A stretch of DNA of 64,000 nt. It comes from Hyperoplus lanceolatus (Eukaryota; Chordata; Actinopteri; Uranoscopiformes; Ammodytidae). Within the stretch, counting starts at the first letter, position 1. The number at the start of each line of letters is the position of its first letter. The notes beneath the pieces were generated by a model. It saw only the letters and a list, made by a program, of their open reading frames with translations. It was not told the origin of the DNA and made no database searches. The stretch covers positions 8,477,501-8,541,500 of the forward strand of contig CM049410.1 of the NCBI GenBank assembly GCA_026929865.2, in the 5' to 3' direction. A program made the position numbers and the translations under genes. Of this stretch, positions 1-15,734 are shown one piece after another.

Positions 1-1687
1 GGGGCACTGACAGGGTGAAAAAAGTGAGCGCCTCGCAGACATCTCCTGTTTTCTATTATTCATGAGTTACAAGAAGCAGTGGAGGGGAAGGAGGAGAAGA
101 GATTGCTGCTTTCTGTCTTTGCCTTGAGTGTAGCCTTCTATAGGGCCATCTTTCCCCTCCCTCCGTCCCCACTTCTTATCTTTCAGCCTCTTTATTGTCC
201 CTCCCTCAATCATTCATTACTCTCTCTAAGAGTTCTGCGCACATCCCGGAGGCAGCAGAGCTTACTTTAGGACACTAAAAAAACTAAACAACAACAAGAA
301 ATATGAAAGCCTAACATTGATATTTTACCATTATTTGCCATTTGCTGGAGAATCTGTGAGTTTAGCCACATGCTGTTGTGGAAAGTATAGCTTTGAAGGA
401 GAAAACGTACAATTTTAACCAGACACTTGTTCTAGTTTTGCTAACATATAAGAGACGTGGCCGTGAATGCTAATAGGGTCGTCAATTACTAGGCTAATAT
501 TGTATTTTAACAAAAGTTTCCTTAAGGTAAAGCACTTGCTCGTTGGCCTTCAGTATATACCGTGTTAACTGGTAAGCTTGACAACTGGCTGACTTTACAA
601 TACCGAGACCATGAATTTAGATACGAAATAATGGCATTAGAAAATACTAAAGAAATAGCAAGCACGGCTGTTCTCTGGCTCCTCTGCTGTGAGCTTCCTT
701 GGCTTTATTGTAAGATGTATTAACTAAAACACTATACCCATATTTAGAATGCTGTCTAGCCTTTAAATCATAATTCTTTTTTTCTTACACAGGTAGGCCT
801 ACCATTAAAAAATAAAACACGACAACCGAGCTGTCTAAAAATCTTCTACTTTATTCAGTAAGATAAATGTTTTTGTAAAACATTCAATAGAAAATGATCT
901 TTAATTTATTGCTCATTGTCATCTTTACACTAAGACTTGATCTGATGCATAATAGTTTTTTTTTCCAAAGTACTCTCACAAGGAATATGTTGCTAGATAT
1001 TTAGACAAGATTTTATGCTGTCATTATAATAAGTAATAACATACATACACACGTTCAGGTTATATAAAAACAAACTAAACAAGAAAAGTTACAATAGCTG
1101 AACAGAAAACAGACATGGGACACAGGCAGACTCAAGAATCATCTCATGTACTTTTGAAGCTCATAGGCCACAGTGAGACTATAGTACTTTGGAAGCCATT
1201 TTAAAAGTTCCCCTTCATGCATTTAACATGAAATACAATATTGAGACGCAAAGCTTCAGTATCATTTGGTCAACAACTTTTCAACACTTTAACAATTAAA
1301 ATGCGGTATAATTAATCCTTATGTCTGACAAAAACAATTGGGGGGGGGGGGGGTGCATACTGTACATGCCTGTCAAGGAATCATGGAACTCCTAAAATGG
1401 CTTCATTTGGAGTCGTCACGTTGCTTAGTGTTGTACTGTAAACCTTAAATTCACTGGCCCCACTCCAGGTTCCATTTACAGTTAGAAAGGGAGACATTTT
1501 AAATTTGTGGTTAACCATAAAACCATCATCCAAGCACCGAGTAGCCTACCGGTTACTGGGCCACCTTGAAGAAAAACGTGCATGACGAGACTACAGTACT
1601 GAGATGATGTGAGGCTGCCCTGTCCCTTTGTCATTTACTAGAATCCCAAATCCTTGCCACTCCGTCCCTCATACACATTATCACGGA

Positions 1688-1753
<66 letters not shown>

Positions 1754-2855
1754 GTTTGATCTGCTCGGTCTCAGGCCTGCCAGTGCGAGTGACACAGCTG
1801 CATGTGTGTGCATGTGTGCGCATGTGCTTCAAAATCCTCCAGGGGCCCTGACATCCAAAATTCATGCACTTCTCTTAAAAACGTATGCACACGTAAACAC
1901 ACCACTGCGCAGTTACATGCACGCACACGCAGGCCAGATGTGAGGTCATGTGGCGATTATGTCACACATATTTACATTCTCGCTTTTTAAGGAAACTGTG
2001 TACAAGGCAGTAGTAGATGGTTATCCGGCAAGGTGTAGTCCATTTTTTGGTCATTTTCAGTTTTCTTTGAGGCGGGGTTATGAGGAAGAGGGAGTGCAGA
2101 CAAAATTAAACAAAAAAAACTAAGGTGTGGGAAAAAAAAGTCTCATCAATAAATAAATAAATAAATAGACTAGGTACTGATAAATAAGTTCATAAGTTAA
2201 AGGGGTCCGTCTGTACATGCGAGACATTTTGTGTGTTTGCATGGTTTTGTTTGCATATTCAGTGCGTGTGTCTGTGTGCGTGTGTGTCTGCTGTGTCTAT
2301 GTGCGCCTGTGTGTATGTTGTTCTCAGGGGCTGTAGCTAAGGAAAGAGAATGAGCAGTAAACTCTAACCCCATCTTTCCCCCAGAGACAGATAGCTTCAT
2401 TTTGCTCTGACAAAGCAAACAGAGCTGCTATATGATACTTTCTGACCTAAAGACATTGAAGCCAAAAAAACATATGCTGCAAATCTCTTCTTCGGAATGA
2501 ATGCATTAAAGCCATGCTTTGCAAGTTGTGCGGAATCAAAACTACGTATGAAAACTGTGGGAGTCACCTTTGTCGTGTCCTATATGGCAGATTGTAAAAG
2601 TATTCTGTATGTAGCCTACTATAAATGATCTTGATTTAACATCAGTATAGGCTCTTGTGGATAGTTTATTCTACGTTTTAATGTATGTAGTGTAGTTTGT
2701 TTGACAAACACAGATTGGGCATTTCACTTTCAATTGAAAAAGTACTATTCATATGTCACCTGACAAAATCTCTCCAGCAGACCTGGTGTCAGTCTGGCAG
2801 TGACAATGTGACTCCACAGTTTAAAAGTTCAAATAAAAAGAGAAGGAAAAGAATA
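1..2855. other. Non-coding stretch without recognised exon
   Basis: I see no convincing coding exon here on either strand. It is AT-rich and contains a poly-G run near 1340-1354, a (TG)n array at 1691-1750 and an (ATAA)n run near 2146-2167. Several minus-strand AATAAA motifs (for example near 850) leave open that part of it is distal 3' untranslated sequence of the minus-strand gene gng13, but nothing in the sequence proves that. Confidence 0.5.
1691..1750. repeat. (TG)n microsatellite
   Basis: About 30 uninterrupted TG units. The long Cys/Val and His/Thr reading frames crossing it are repeat artefacts. Confidence 0.95.
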
Positions 2856-4010
2856 CAGTGTTTCCCCCAGGTTCACACAGCAGCGGCGCGCCGCTAGGAA
2901 TGTCTGCTGAAAGTTCTACAGCTCAGGGTTTTTAAGCCATGAATTGATGAACTTGCATCAATGAAAAAGATGTCAGTTATCTAAAGGGCTTTAAATAGGC
3001 CAATCTATGTGGCTAAATAGCATGCTAATATTGATGTTTGATTGTGTCAAGTGTCTAAGGATGAATGCAAACATTATCTGGTTATGTATTATGTAGCTAA
3101 CGTTAGCTAGCTGCTCCCTTTTGTTTCCAGTGGTGGCTTTTTTCATTACCAAAGTAAACTGTCATAAATAGTTTACACCGGTGCTGGGTCATGATTCCTA
3201 AAAAAAAGTATATTCCATAATAGCTTTCTCAATGAACCTGAATGTTGTCTTCTCCTTCACAGAAAAAAACATACATTTCCACTAAATTGATTCTAGAAAA
3301 GGCACAGATCAGTTGATTTTTACTCACCAGAATGCAGGAAATTAAGTGTTAAGTTCAAAATGTTCTGGGGGGTGCCCCCATACCCCCCCACCTATAATTT
3401 GTACCCCCAAATGTTGAAACAAAACCTAGCCTATTTGCCCTGTGCGCAGGTTGGTTTACAATATATTCATACTAGGAATGTTGTTTTTACTTTTTGGATT
3501 AAAAAGAAGGCATGTCGGTAAACTACATGTCTGGCCCTTAGTGTGATTATCATATCGTAGAGTGGCCCTTTGTGAAAATGAGTTTGACACCCTTGGTCTA
3601 ATTGATATTTCCTACATTCAAACGACATCACTGCAGCACACATATTCTTATAGTCCAGGTTGTGGCCCAAATAAATGATGTTCATAGCTTGACTGCTGTG
3701 CGTTAAAGGGGTGATAAATGCAAGCTTGATAAGAGAATAAATCCAGGCGAACCAAAACATCTCAAAAATAGCTTAGGGGCTAGGGTTAAACTTGTTTAAG
3801 AGTCAGCATCAATTATCCTATCTATAGTAATACACAAGACTCCTTTAATGGGATTTAAGTGCATATTCTCCTCTGAAAGTGCACCAGATTCATGCATTCA
3901 AATTTAAAGGGTACAAAAAAATTTCGGCCCGGGGGGCAAACCCCCGGACCCCCCAGAGGGTTTGTGGGACCACACCACCGCTGCTGAAAAAAATTCTGCG
4001 GGAAACACTG
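2856..4010. mobile_element. hAT-like non-autonomous DNA transposon (about 1.15 kb)
   Basis: The left end begins CAGTGTTTCCC and the right end is its inverted copy (GGGAAACACTG). The subterminal parts carry matching 'cagcagcgg'/'ccgctgctg' blocks. Terminal CAGTG...CACTG resembles fish hAT elements. No transposase frame is visible and the 8 bp flanks do not match, so it is old or composite. Internally, 3540-3590 resembles the end of another hAT-type repeat (gtttgacaccct), suggesting nesting. A block near 3870-3960 recurs inside the element at 34932-37731 (see around 37365-37450). Confidence 0.6.
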
Positions 4011-4502
4011 CAATATTATGTTATGCTTATGGAGAGTAGGCTATAGATTGTGAAAAAGCAAAGCAAGTTTGTGACAAGCAGCTGCATAAATAGGTCATCA
4101 TACTGTATATCCATACACAGACATAGGCTAAGTAAAAAGAGTATTGATCTTCGTCATCATGTTTATAATAGTAAATGATGCATTGCCATGGCAGGAATAA
4201 ACTTGCAGTGAAGGTGTGGCAGTCAAGGGGGAAACCCCAAAGTGTGGAGTGATGGTGTGTGTGTGTGAGTGAGTGTGTGTCTCTGTCTGTCAGTGTGTGT
4301 TTCTGTTCAGTTGTTGGAGTGTGTGTGTTTTTTGGGGAAGTTGGGTGCTAGCCGCTGTTGTACATTCACGGTGAAAGGTAAGGGAGGCCCCACTGCCTTC
4401 AAAGGCCGGGTCAGGACGGACAGGTTTTTCTTGAGGGTCATCTCTCTAGTGTTGTGTGTTGGTCAGGGCGTTGGTTAAAGTTGAAAGGTTGGCTGGTTCT
4501 TT
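4011..4502. other. Probable gng13 3' UTR, no other gene
   Basis: This lies directly downstream (minus strand) of the gng13 stop codon. It contains a short (GT)n-rich stretch around 4254-4330. No further coding exon is visible. Assigning it to the gng13 3' UTR is inference from position. Confidence 0.4.
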
Positions 4503-6382
4503 CTAGAGAAGGATGCACTTTCCCTTCTCCACCCACGGGTTGTTCTTCATCAGCTCCGGGTTGAGGAAGGGATCCTCTGGGACGCCGTCCTCTATCCATT
4601 TGACCAAGCTTTGTGGAGAGACAGAGAGAGAGACACATTTCTTAAATTCCAGAGGAAGTGCATTACCGCAATCCAACCTCTATCCCTCTTTTTCTTCTTT
4701 TCCATAAAAGGAAAGAAAAATGGGGAGATTCTGAGCCACCAGAAATAACAAATTACATTTAGTTCTGCGAACTGTAGTTTTTTAATAGTGTACTTTACAT
4801 TTTTTGAGAAAGATTTATTTGACTAAAAAAGTTGTTTTTGTGTAGCGAAAGCAACGTATTTTACAGGAAAATGTGTGGAAAAATTCTCAGTTTAGCTTAC
4901 AATTGAATAGATATTTAGGTTTTAGGTTAGCATTTATATACACATTTTTTTTCCTTCTGTCCCTGTCTGCAACAGTACAATGCTGACTTCTGCTTCAGTT
5001 ACATCTACCCTAAACTCTTTATAGTGACTTCAATAACCGCCATCCACATAAGGTTACACTTCAAAAATACTAAACGATCCCTTTTAGCTAGTTGTAATAC
5101 CATGTAAGGCCAAAACAGCGACCCGCTTTTGTCTCACTTCAAATTATGTTCATTATCCATAAAGTCACCGTAACAATACTTCAATGAACAATACACGCAT
5201 TCGTATCCGAACCGTTACATACAGCACATACCAAGAGGTGAACGGCAATACGTAATGATGGGCGTAAATAGCGTTAATATGACTTATATATGCCGAATGT
5301 ACAGGCTTGTTTTGATAGCGATGCAGAAGTTATTTGACAAGTATTGTATTTATTGGAGATCTTTGTTGTTTGCAGCAGTATTTTCCTTTTATACTGAAAA
5401 AGACCTATAAGCTGTGATTGTAGCTAATGCTGCACTTGCACTTTTATTTGAGAATAATTTCATTTAATGGAAGAACTTGCAGCAGTATTCTTTTTATATA
5501 TTTAACCGTACCGTGCAGAACCGAACCGTGACTTTTGTGTTTTCACCCCTACTAAACAATGAACTCTTTCCATCTCTTCCTCTTTTTTTGTCAGTGGTTT
5601 GTTCATGTCTGCAAGAGATTGATGAGGAATTTCAAGGTTGAATACTTCTGTCGGCTACACTCCGTGAAAAAGAATGCATTAGTCAAAAGACAGTCCTTTC
5701 AATCAGTGCTGATGACTCCTCAGATGAAGAGTTTCCTTGATTTGCCCTTAATCTACTGACACTGCAGTGAGAACTCAAAAGTGCTACAGAACACAATGAT
5801 GGCTGCAGCTTGGCTTAGTGTATTGGATTGTGCACTGTGGTTGTGACAGTCGTGCAGCATTACTACTGACTAACATTGTCACATCCAGAATGAGTTTTTA
5901 TTACAATGAACAACAGCAGATGTGTTTTGCCTTCTGTGAGTATAGGCTAGCGTTTATCGTTTGGTGCATAATTGAATGAGCTACTCAATTGATTTACCTT
6001 GGAAACAGCAGCTGGTTATACAATCTAAGCTTGAGGTTCACTTACTCGCTATTTCTGAAAAAATTAAGATGCTGTTCAACTGAACTGAGCCTTGTTTAAA
6101 CGTGCTGTCTTGTGAGTACAGTGAGAATTATGTTTGACTTATAATTTGACATTTTTCACATTATGTTTAACTATCACAGTTACTGTGTTTTCTTGGTGTG
6201 ATACAGTTTTTTCATGTTCCACCTCAGAGCTATCACTGTTGTGTGTGTTTTTTTGGGGGCTGGAACTCTGGAATAACTACTCACTCAGTCACTGTTTTGG
6301 AGGACTTCTCTCGTTTGAAGGCCAGCTGATACTTGAGGCTCTCCACCTCCTTCTTCATCTGGGGTGCGTCCCACTCGTCCAT
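4503..6382 (-). CDS. gng13: G-protein gamma-13 subunit, complete coding region in two exons
   Basis: Coding exon 1 is 6382 down to 6285 (98 nt, ATG at 6382-6380, donor GTGAGT). Coding exon 2 is 4608 down to 4503 (acceptor ACAAAG, stop TAG at 4505-4503). Joining them at phase 2 gives exactly 67 residues, the usual length of G-gamma-13. It starts MDEWDAPQMKKEVESLKYQL and ends with a conserved ELMKNNPWVEKGKCILL tail. The last four residues, CILL, form a CaaX prenylation box; terminal Leu predicts geranylgeranylation and membrane anchoring. The protein is one coiled-coil/helical G-gamma-like domain that pairs with a G-beta subunit; in vertebrates gamma-13 acts in taste, olfactory and retinal ON-bipolar signalling (family knowledge). 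A (TA)n array lies just upstream of exon 1. Several teleosts have two gng13 paralogues; I cannot tell which this is. Confidence 0.93.
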
Positions 6383-6412
6383 GGCTGCAGCTTATTGTAG
6401 GGCTTTTTCTAC
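6285..6412 (-). other. gng13: gng13 first coding exon with probable acceptor
   Basis: Upstream of the ATG (6382) the minus strand reads a pyrimidine-leaning tract ending in GTGCACAG at 6413, which would start the exon at 6412 with 30 nt of 5' UTR. This implies a separate upstream non-coding exon, as in other vertebrate GNG13 genes. The coding part is firm; the exact acceptor is inference. Confidence 0.6.
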
Positions 6413-6457
6413 CTGTGCACAGCGGGGAGGCCAGAGTTATATTTATACATATATTAC

Positions 6458-6460
<3 letters not shown>

Positions 6461-6538
<78 letters not shown>
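6461..6538. repeat. (TA)n microsatellite in gng13 intron
   Basis: A near-pure AT dinucleotide array of about 75 bp, some 50 bp upstream of the inferred acceptor of the first gng13 coding exon. Confidence 0.9.
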
Positions 6539-6542
<4 letters not shown>

Positions 6543-7832
6543 CCATAACACTTTGAAATGGTAGGCAGCAGAGACACTCAATACAACTGTGCCCTGCAGC
6601 AAGAACACCGCCGAGCGAGTACATCTGATTTATAACCTCTGCTTAGCAATTCCAACTACAGAGAGGGAGAATGGAGGCTGTTAAATTTCATACAGAACAG
6701 ACAAGTGCTGCCAAAATTGACGGATCCATTTCACACCACAGGATACATCCAAGATAACACCTTATGTGTCCTTGGGGGGGAGGGGGTGGCATGTTCCCAC
6801 TTGAGGCAAAGTTCCACGGCTTTGATGAATATGCTTAAGTTAATAACGTTTTGCAACCAACATCAACAGCATCACTGTAATGCTTCTATGCCCAAAAGGA
6901 ACAAAGGGGACAGTATGTACTTATGAGGTGTCCCATTTATTTCTGCCCTTTCGCCCTCAGTCTTCCCCATCCCCAACCTAGTGCTCCTGAAATGTAGTCG
7001 TGTCTCAACACAAGATTTGAGACAATGCAGTGCAGTTTAGTTATGTTATGTGTAATGCGTTAGAGCCGAAGAGTTTGTGTGCTTGCAGGTCCTTGTCATT
7101 TAATGGCCTCAGTGAGGTGACGACTCGAGTGAAGTACTTGGATGCATCATTTACAGAGTACAGGAGTTAAATGGAGGGATACATATTCTATTACATATTT
7201 TCTGACTGTGAGTTTATTCCTAAAACTTTTGAGGTGCTGGTAGCTGTTTTATTTCCAAATCCTAGACAGAGCTAACGGTTTTCCATTCCTTATGCTAAGC
7301 TATAGTCCTGACTCTAGTACTTCAGTACAGCAGTAGAATCAGTTCATGAGTTCAAGAGTGGTATCGAACTTATTGTGTCACTCTCAAAAACTAACTTGAA
7401 TAGGCGTATTTCCCAAAAAATTTGAAACATTCCTTTATTCACACTATATTTATGACTTTACATAACCCAGTGAGTCACACGAACATATTTGGTAGTGAAG
7501 GGTTTTGAGTCAGAAAGAAAGGGCTTTTGGGAAATGTATTTAGGGCCATGACCAGTTTGTACTTCTGTCTCATATATTAGGATCAGAAAAGACACTTTCC
7601 CAGATATTTACAAATGATAAATAATTAATTAAAAAACAATAATAAATAACTCGGAGGTCAGTGGTCAACTTTCAACAGCAATGTTGTCTTCATCCTTTTC
7701 CGCTGCGTCTTTTTCTTTATCTATTCCTCCCTCCCTTCGGCTCCCACTCTTCAACCCACACTGTGTGTCCACTATACCCTCTCAACAATGCTCTTCCCCT
7801 CTCATGTGTGCACTTGAGTTTGTGTGCCCTCA

Positions 7833-7874
7833 AGTGTGTGTGTGCGTGCGTGCGTGTGTGCGTGCGCGTGTGTG

Positions 7875-7909
<35 letters not shown>

Positions 7910-7911
7910 GT
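7833..7911. repeat. (GT)n microsatellite, interrupted
   Basis: GT units with GC and TT interruptions. The flanking 6.6-8.2 kb contains no recognisable exon; if the gng13 first exon is at 14.4 kb this is intronic. Confidence 0.9.
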
Positions 7912-8259
7912 GCCCGTGTGAGTCATTTGAGGATGCGGATGAGCTGAGTGCTTCTGTAGTCTGCGCTCTGTATTGATCTCACTGAGGTGCTTCAGCAGTA
8001 ACAAAAACATTTATTTTGTATCTAAAAAAAGGACATTAAATAACACTTTATTAATACCATATTATGCGACTTTGCTTTATGACAATTTAGTGAGTGAGGG
8101 CTCATGTTGAGACAGGAAATGGAAGCTCTCAACACTTGGGCTTCGCCGAATTGTTAGGATTCTGATGAAATACATAAACCATAATACATACAATAAGTCG
8201 TTTATTTTATTTTGAATAAGTCTCTATAATGCGGAAAAAATTAGTCACACATTTTGGGA

Positions 8260-8500
8260 GATGCATTTATTTTCTTCTTGAGTTAGATGAGAAGGTCGGT
8301 CCTGAGTCTCATGTCTTTATGTATATAAAGCTATATTAGACCCCAGTCAGCCAGCAGTGGGCTTAGCTTAGCATAATGTCTGGGAACAGCTAGCTCACTG
8401 AAGACGGCAAAATCCGCCTATAGTATACCAGCACCCCTAGAGCCTACTGATTAACACGTTATACTGCTGATAGAAATAGCTTCTATATATAGCTGCTAAT
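8260..8500. repeat. Dispersed teleost repeat (gcttagcttagcata family)
   Basis: The blocks 'gagttagatgagaaggtcgg', 'gcttagcttagcataa' and 'aaaatccgcctat...taacacgtta' match, from memory, a very common unclassified teleost interspersed repeat. A diverged relative lies at about 52735-53100 (shares 'ctggctctgtctaaaggta' and the 'gataccactctc' block). Confidence 0.5.
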
Positions 8501-10521
8501 CATCAATCATCTGGCTGAACATCTAAAACCTCAAAGAAGCAACAAAAAAGATAAAGGGCCCAACTGAGACAGGCAGCGAGAAAGACAGAGATACACTTAA
8601 AAAGAGCCAGCAAGGTATTTGTGTGTGTGTATTTGTGTGTGTGTGTGTGTGTGTCCTTAACGTGAGTTTGAAGAGAGAGAGAGAGATCAAGGTGCAATAT
8701 GACATGATAAAGTGTGTGCGTCTTGCAATGATCAGACAGACAAAAGAGAGGCAGAACGGTGGCCGGTTCCTGGCTGAGATTGTCTTTCATCAGCTTCCTC
8801 CAGAGACCGCAGGAGGATTGAATGCTTTCCTCTCTCTAACTCCATCACTCACCATCTCCCTCCTCCCTTTTTTATCTCCGCCTGCTATGTCCCTATTACC
8901 AAATTTCACTTCTATTTGTCTTCTCTGCCCATCTGTTTCCCCGCCCTCTACCATACTTTTCCTTTCACTTATTCTCTGCCAGTTCAGTTTCATCTCATTC
9001 TCGTTCCCTTTCTTTTCTTACTCTCCATTTTTTTTCTCTGCCTCTGTTGCTATATCTTTCTGAAAGAGGGATGAATGAAGTATGGGGTCTAGACTGGCTT
9101 TAGGATGTGGAGTTGGGTGAGCAATGGCACTCTGTGTGCGACTGGAAATCACTGTACAATTGCCAGAAAAGCTGCTCTGAAAAACAATACCTGAATCAAT
9201 TGATATTGATTTAATGTGACGTAACTGCAGTAGCCTCAGTCTTTAAGCACCATATCAGGTAGCCTAAGTATCCATTAAGAGCATAATCAGGACCCTTTTT
9301 ACAGGGTTGCTATTTTAAAAGGAGCAAACTTCAACCACTAAGATGTCAGCTGGAGGCAAGCACCTTCTACCCCGTGAAGCTAACGTTAGCCTAATTATCT
9401 AGCTACACCGGATAAACTCCAATAGTTGCAATACCTGCCTCCTTGGTGCAAACCATCCGTTTCTCATTATACAGTACGTGTTTCTGTAATAAATAATAAT
9501 AAAATAAAAAATCACAATGTAAAACTCCATTGCTCTTTAACAAGGACCATTTAGCGTATTTCTTAGTATCAATTGAAAAAAATAACGAGGTTTCTGTAAT
9601 CTTTGATTCTGTGATTAGGCTATACAATTGTGGCTCATGAAGGTTAAGTGGGAATAAACAAAATCCAAAAAGCTACAGTATGTTTAGTTTCTATGATCAT
9701 CCATCCACTTGCCTGTAACCATTATCTTTTCTTCTCGCGCCCTGTATGTGTCTGTGTTTATCCTCTGCATAGTGTTCGGCCATGTGGCTCGCTGTTGTCT
9801 TACACCATGGGCTTTAAATCACAGTGATTTATTGAGGCAGGTCTCCTCCCCTCTGCCACATTCACACTTGTTTCCTCTATTACTCTCTTGTTATCTGTTT
9901 ACCGTCAGTCTACTGACAGATGCCTGCTCACTGAACGCACCATGTCCACAAGTGTCCACGTGTTCACAAGTTTGTAACGGTTGATCCATCACTCCACACA
10001 TGATCAATCTCTTCTTCTTTCTTCAGCCAAGAGTTAGTCCTGTGACTGATAAGTAAAAACTCAGAAATGACATTATATTAGATTTATTGCCATCCCCTGA
10101 TAAAAAATTATTAGAAGCATCTCTCATTCACCATCACTGTCAAATGGACTTCATGGGCCTCCTCAAAGGGTTTTGTGTCCTGAAGACGAGCCCCCCCTCC
10201 CCCCACTGGCGTCCCACCGTATGCTGTCAGGCAAAACTCCAAAATGTTGGCTTCCTGTGTTTGAATGTGTATTGGCTGCAGCCACACTAGCTATTGACTT
10301 ACGGTCTCTCACAGCAAGTGTTTTCTCTGAACATGTGTACAGAGATTTTACACAGTACATTTGACTGAGATACACAGTGGAAATAAACCTCAAATAATAT
10401 TGACGTTGTAGCAGGTGCAGACAATGGATGTGGTTCTGTAGGCTACATCCAACATTAGGTGTTCTTATGAGCGGCGTCAACGTTGCCATCCCTTCAGCCA
10501 TGTGTTCTTTATCAAGGTGGG

Positions 10522-10667
<146 letters not shown>

Positions 10668-12072
10668 CTTTAACTGAGATGTTGTGGCACAACAACAGTG
10701 CACTGTGCTTTCCATCTGACTAAGGGCCAAAAACGAATTATTAAACACACTGCAGTACAGCCAAGACAGCGGTCTCATTTTGGCTGTGTTTTTTACACTG
10801 ATTCATTCATTCAAAGTCAAAGGTTACTAATGTTATCCCATATAAACCTAATTTACGCCCAACTATCTTTTTCTGGTGGAGGTTTCAGAGCAGTAGTGTG
10901 TGGGTGTTTGGTTGAGGTGTGGGTGTGTATGCACTATGGTAACTGCTTCAGATATGAAACTGTTAGTCTAAACTGGGACACTTTTCCATGAAGGGAGGTC
11001 AGGTTTGACTCAAAATGATGCTCAGGTAATAAGATGGAAGATGAAGAACAAGTTAATTACATTTGCTTTATTAAGAAGTATTCTTTGAGAACCTCTAATC
11101 AAACTTTGTCTTTCTATTGACGCAAAGGGCAAATTGGGCCAAATACAGCAGCTCACAGTAAGCGTGCTTTTGTCGGGGGTAATTAAGTAAATTTGTTGTG
11201 CCAGTCATAGTGTGGCTTTGCATCCAAAAGACATTTGCATATCGGTGGCAATTTTTTAAGTTATGCCTGGGTGGGGTGGGGTGGGGTGTGTGTGTGGTGG
11301 GGATTGTGGGGTTGACGTTTTAAGGGGGGAGACTATGTAGGTCGCACAGTGATTTGGGTCAAAAGCATCCAAAGATTAACCTCTCCACCCCATGTGTCCT
11401 CCCCTGCTCTTCCAGCCTCACATATACTGTCTGTGGAGTGAAGCAGGTGGCAGTTTACAGTGACCTGCAAACAATGCCTAATGTGTTGAATCGCTGACGA
11501 GAGGATTTATGATGATGGTGATGATGATGGCAGATACATCAGCCTGAAGGGGAAACTCGAAAACCAAATGTGAAAGAGAAAGGGAGAGAGAAATGTGAGG
11601 CAAAGGGAGACAGATGAAGGGGAACAGAGTGAGAAGCTCTTCTCTGCTTGCCTGTGTAGCTACTGCATTGTAAATAGAGACTAAAAATAGACAAGGAAGA
11701 GGCAGGTGGCGCTCCTCTGTCCGGCTGAGTGTGTGGAGGGAACAGGAAAGACAAGAAGAGGGGTCCTTGTGGTTAAACTGTAGAGGGGATAATAAATGCC
11801 AGACGCTGACAGACGTTGTTTGAGCTTTCACAAGCTGGCGATCCTTTCTGCACTTCAATGAGCTCTGAAAGCGACTGGGACCACTCCAGCTGATGTTACA
11901 TCAGCACGACTCTGCCAGCTCGGGGGACAATGTCTGGTCGATTTCATCCGATCAATATGGGCCTGAACTGGACTGGATGGAATAAATGTTTTTCGAGTAC
12001 ATCAGGGTCATCTGTCCCTCTGCTCCCTCATTCTAAGGTGACAATTTAGAGTTATCTAATCTGTCCCTAAGT

Positions 12073-12074
<2 letters not shown>

Positions 12075-12135
<61 letters not shown>

Positions 12136-12151
12136 CGTGCGTGCGTGTGTG
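12075..12151. repeat. (GT)n array preceding tandem duplication unit 1
   Basis: A GT array ending in GC-interrupted units. It sits upstream of the first copy of the tandem duplication (12254 onward), mirroring the arrays at 12898-13044 and 13926-14051. Confidence 0.9.
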
Positions 12152-12253
12152 GCCCACAAGGGGGGTAGATTCTAGCTAGGCTAGATCTAGATTGGCGTCT
12201 CCCCCCAAACAAATTTGAATGTGAAAGGTAGTTGGCTATACTGGACAGGTCTA

Positions 12254-13048
<795 letters not shown>

Positions 13049-13049
13049 A

Positions 13050-14054
<1,005 letters not shown>

Positions 14055-14353
14055 GGGCTGGAGGCAGACTCCACGAAGGATGAAATCGTCCACACAAATT
14101 GTTGAAAGTTCAATCCGCACAATATTGAATAAACTACTGATGCATGTAGTCGACATATTCGTTTTTTTAACCAATAGATGTCCAGCCTTTAATCTCACAT
14201 TGTGTGCGTAAAATAGCCTATTGATTGAATGCTGCATAATGGCCTGTACATTGGGATATCACACAGTAGAGCCCGATGCCTTGGCACACCATGCAAAGTG
14301 AATGTAACCTATACTGTAGTTTTATATGGTGGCTGCCTGGTCGCATCTCTTAC

Positions 14354-14672
14354 CTCACTGATGCGCCGGTGGAGGCTGTTGCTCTTTCCAAGTCTGACCG
14401 GTGCGGCGAACTCGGAGGGAGAGAAGGAGGACGCAGCAGGAGACAAGCTGGACGAAGCGAGGGGGTTTTGATTCACAGACTCCTAAAACAAATCGCAGCA
14501 GACTCAAAAATGTCCGTATACTTTGAGCGTCTCGGGGAGGAGGCGGTGCGTAATCTCAGAATCCACCCGGCAAAAATCAGGGATAAAATCCGCAGTCTCC
14601 GGAGTGAAATAAGAGATGACGACCAGTCTGTGGCTGTCTGTCTGCTGCAGAGGGCTCTTCTCTACTTATATT
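14354..14672 (-). promoter_or_regulatory. gng13: Putative non-coding first exon and promoter of gng13
   Basis: On the minus strand a strong donor (GTGAG|GTAAGA, exon end 14354) follows a GC-richer stretch, and a TATA-like AATATAAG lies at 14672-14665. Transcription starting near 14640 would give a first exon of about 290 nt spliced to the acceptor near 6413. The order fits GNG13 (non-coding exon 1, ATG in exon 2). No transcript evidence is available, so the link to gng13 is inference. Confidence 0.35.
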
Positions 14673-14878
14673 CCCGCTAGTCTGCCCGGCTGTCCGCTTT
14701 CTGTCTACTGCAGAAGCTGCCCAGATAAACGAATGAAGAGGGAGGGGAGAAAAAAATAGGAAGTGGACGAGAGTTGATAACGAACTGGTCCGGTGCCTCG
14801 CTCCGCCGGTGAATGCCCGCTTCTCTGCTGGGATCCTCCTATATGAGCGCCCCTGCGTGTGCGTGTGTATGTGCGCGC

Positions 14879-15196
<318 letters not shown>

Positions 15197-15659
15197 ACCC
15201 CCCCCTTCTTTCTGCCCCATTGCCAGACTAAATTTCTGACCTAATATGGCCACTTCTAGCTTCATCTGCAAAAGGCAGATTTGGGTCTTTCTCACTGTAC
15301 TGGGTAGTTTTATTTAATATAGTGTATTTGAGCCAAGAGACCGCAGAAGGAAAGCTGGAGCTTTATGTTTGTTGTGATTAATTGCTGTATCAGTGATATT
15401 ATTGTCTGGTCGTTATATGATGGGTTATTGTCTGTATAGTCCAATGATATAGGCCTATTGTTTTTATTTGGTTAAATTTGAGATTTTAGCTTAATGAACA
15501 TGGACAGTGTTGAATATCCTTTAAAACGTCAAATCACTTTGTGATTAATTGTTTGAAAATTCAAACAACAAACAACTAATACAAAAAAGCTGATGAGTTG
15601 TATCAGTATCATTTCTAGTTCACAGGAAGCAGTGCAACCTCTTCCTTGGTGTAGTCTAC

Positions 15660-15663
<4 letters not shown>

Positions 15664-15731
<68 letters not shown>
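15664..15731. repeat. (TA)n microsatellite
   Basis: A pure AT dinucleotide array of about 68 bp in non-coding DNA; no gene nearby apart from the LINE at 16 kb. Confidence 0.93.

Positions 15732-15734
<3 letters not shown>

Noticed and set aside
14276-14680. 134-residue plus-strand open frame containing SVYFERLGEEAVRNLRIHPA
   Set aside because: No family recognised, no supporting splice sites or neighbouring exons on the plus strand, and the region fits better as a minus-strand promoter and first exon of gng13.
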